DNA of 14,808 bases from Clostridia bacterium (lineage in GTDB: Bacteria > Bacillota > Clostridia > Oscillospirales > CAG-272): the NCBI GenBank assembly GCA_900753285.1, contig CAADYN010000011.1, positions 1 through 14,808 of the forward strand, given 5' to 3'. This document shows positions 14,653-14,808 of this stretch, piece after piece. Every line of letters starts with the position of its first letter. The stretch's first letter is position 1. A program made the position numbers and the translations under genes. The notes below the pieces were generated by a model. That model was not told where the DNA came from. It ran no database searches and was given only the letters and a program-made list of their open reading frames with translations.

Positions 14653-14808
14653 ATCGATATTGCTATGTGCAGCATCTCTGTTTAATTTTGCTGTCTTTTC
14701 AATGCCGGAAATAATGTTTATGATATTCTTCTTGCAACGGTGTACAAAGGGAACATAATAAAAAACTTAATAATGGACTGCCAATCTTACACAAAGTACC
14801 GCCCAAAC
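14653..14808 (-). other. Right-edge region: probable continuation or junction of the large gene
   Basis: Two minus-strand frames overlap here. The frame of the large gene is open from 14766 downward. A second frame, beginning LGGTLCKIGSPLLSF, enters from the window edge at 14806 and stops at TGA 14699-14701. The overlap (14702-14766) is where a frameshift would join an upstream coding sequence to the large protein. No promoter, ribosome binding site or terminator is evident, which argues against a fresh gene start here. Confidence 0.4.

Noticed and set aside
1..14808. CRISPR arrays, insertion sequences, tRNA or rRNA genes, attachment sites
   Set aside because: No spaced direct repeats, transposase or integrase frames, terminal repeats, or rRNA/tRNA sequences were seen on reading both strands.

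Overview
The window looks like chromosome of a low-to-medium GC Gram-positive anaerobe of the class Clostridia, probably near Ruminococcus/Oscillospiraceae. This is inferred from strong AGGAGG-type ribosome binding sites, sigma-A promoters, an anti-sigma factor with an RsgI-like extracellular motif, a DUF6514-like small protein, an ATC-hydrolase-family protein, BspA-type leucine-rich repeats and paired half-size ABC exporters. Nearly everything is on the minus strand; the exceptions are one small gene and one probable structured RNA.

Layout from left to right. (1) 1-1670, minus: a membrane-tethered HTH regulator, then an ECF sigma factor that overlaps by 8 bases a membrane anti-sigma factor cut by the left edge. 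(2) 1671-2103 has no convincing protein gene. It holds two inverted AT-rich 12-mers (possible operator sites) and, on the plus strand, a candidate structured RNA with two hairpins, a further helix domain and a perfect H-type pseudoknot, just upstream of a 74-residue plus-strand gene. (3) 2205-2966, minus: an L-2-amino-thiazoline-4-carboxylic acid hydrolase-family protein with its own consensus promoter; its frame runs through a terminator and 124 bases into the opposing small gene. (4) 3112-6707, minus: two overlapping genes for a heterodimeric ABC exporter behind an excellent promoter; the first gene carries an apparent one-base frameshift after codon 44.

(5) 6828-14766, minus: a tightly packed run of genes (gaps of 14, 14, 18, 16 and 50 bases) that is the most interesting part. 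In transcription order it encodes a large protein of unknown family (N-terminus unclear, possibly the C-terminal part of a tubulin-like protein), a metallo-beta-lactamase/beta-CASP nuclease-like protein, a 368-residue protein whose C-terminal third resembles GrpE, a divergent 717-residue Hsp70, a DUF1810 protein and a zinc-ribbon/leucine-rich-repeat protein. An Hsp70 encoded next to its own apparent nucleotide-exchange factor, a nuclease-like enzyme and a large uncharacterised protein suggests a dedicated chaperone-driven machine and not general protein folding. Its job (stress, RNA processing, cytoskeletal remodelling or defence) cannot be read from the sequence.
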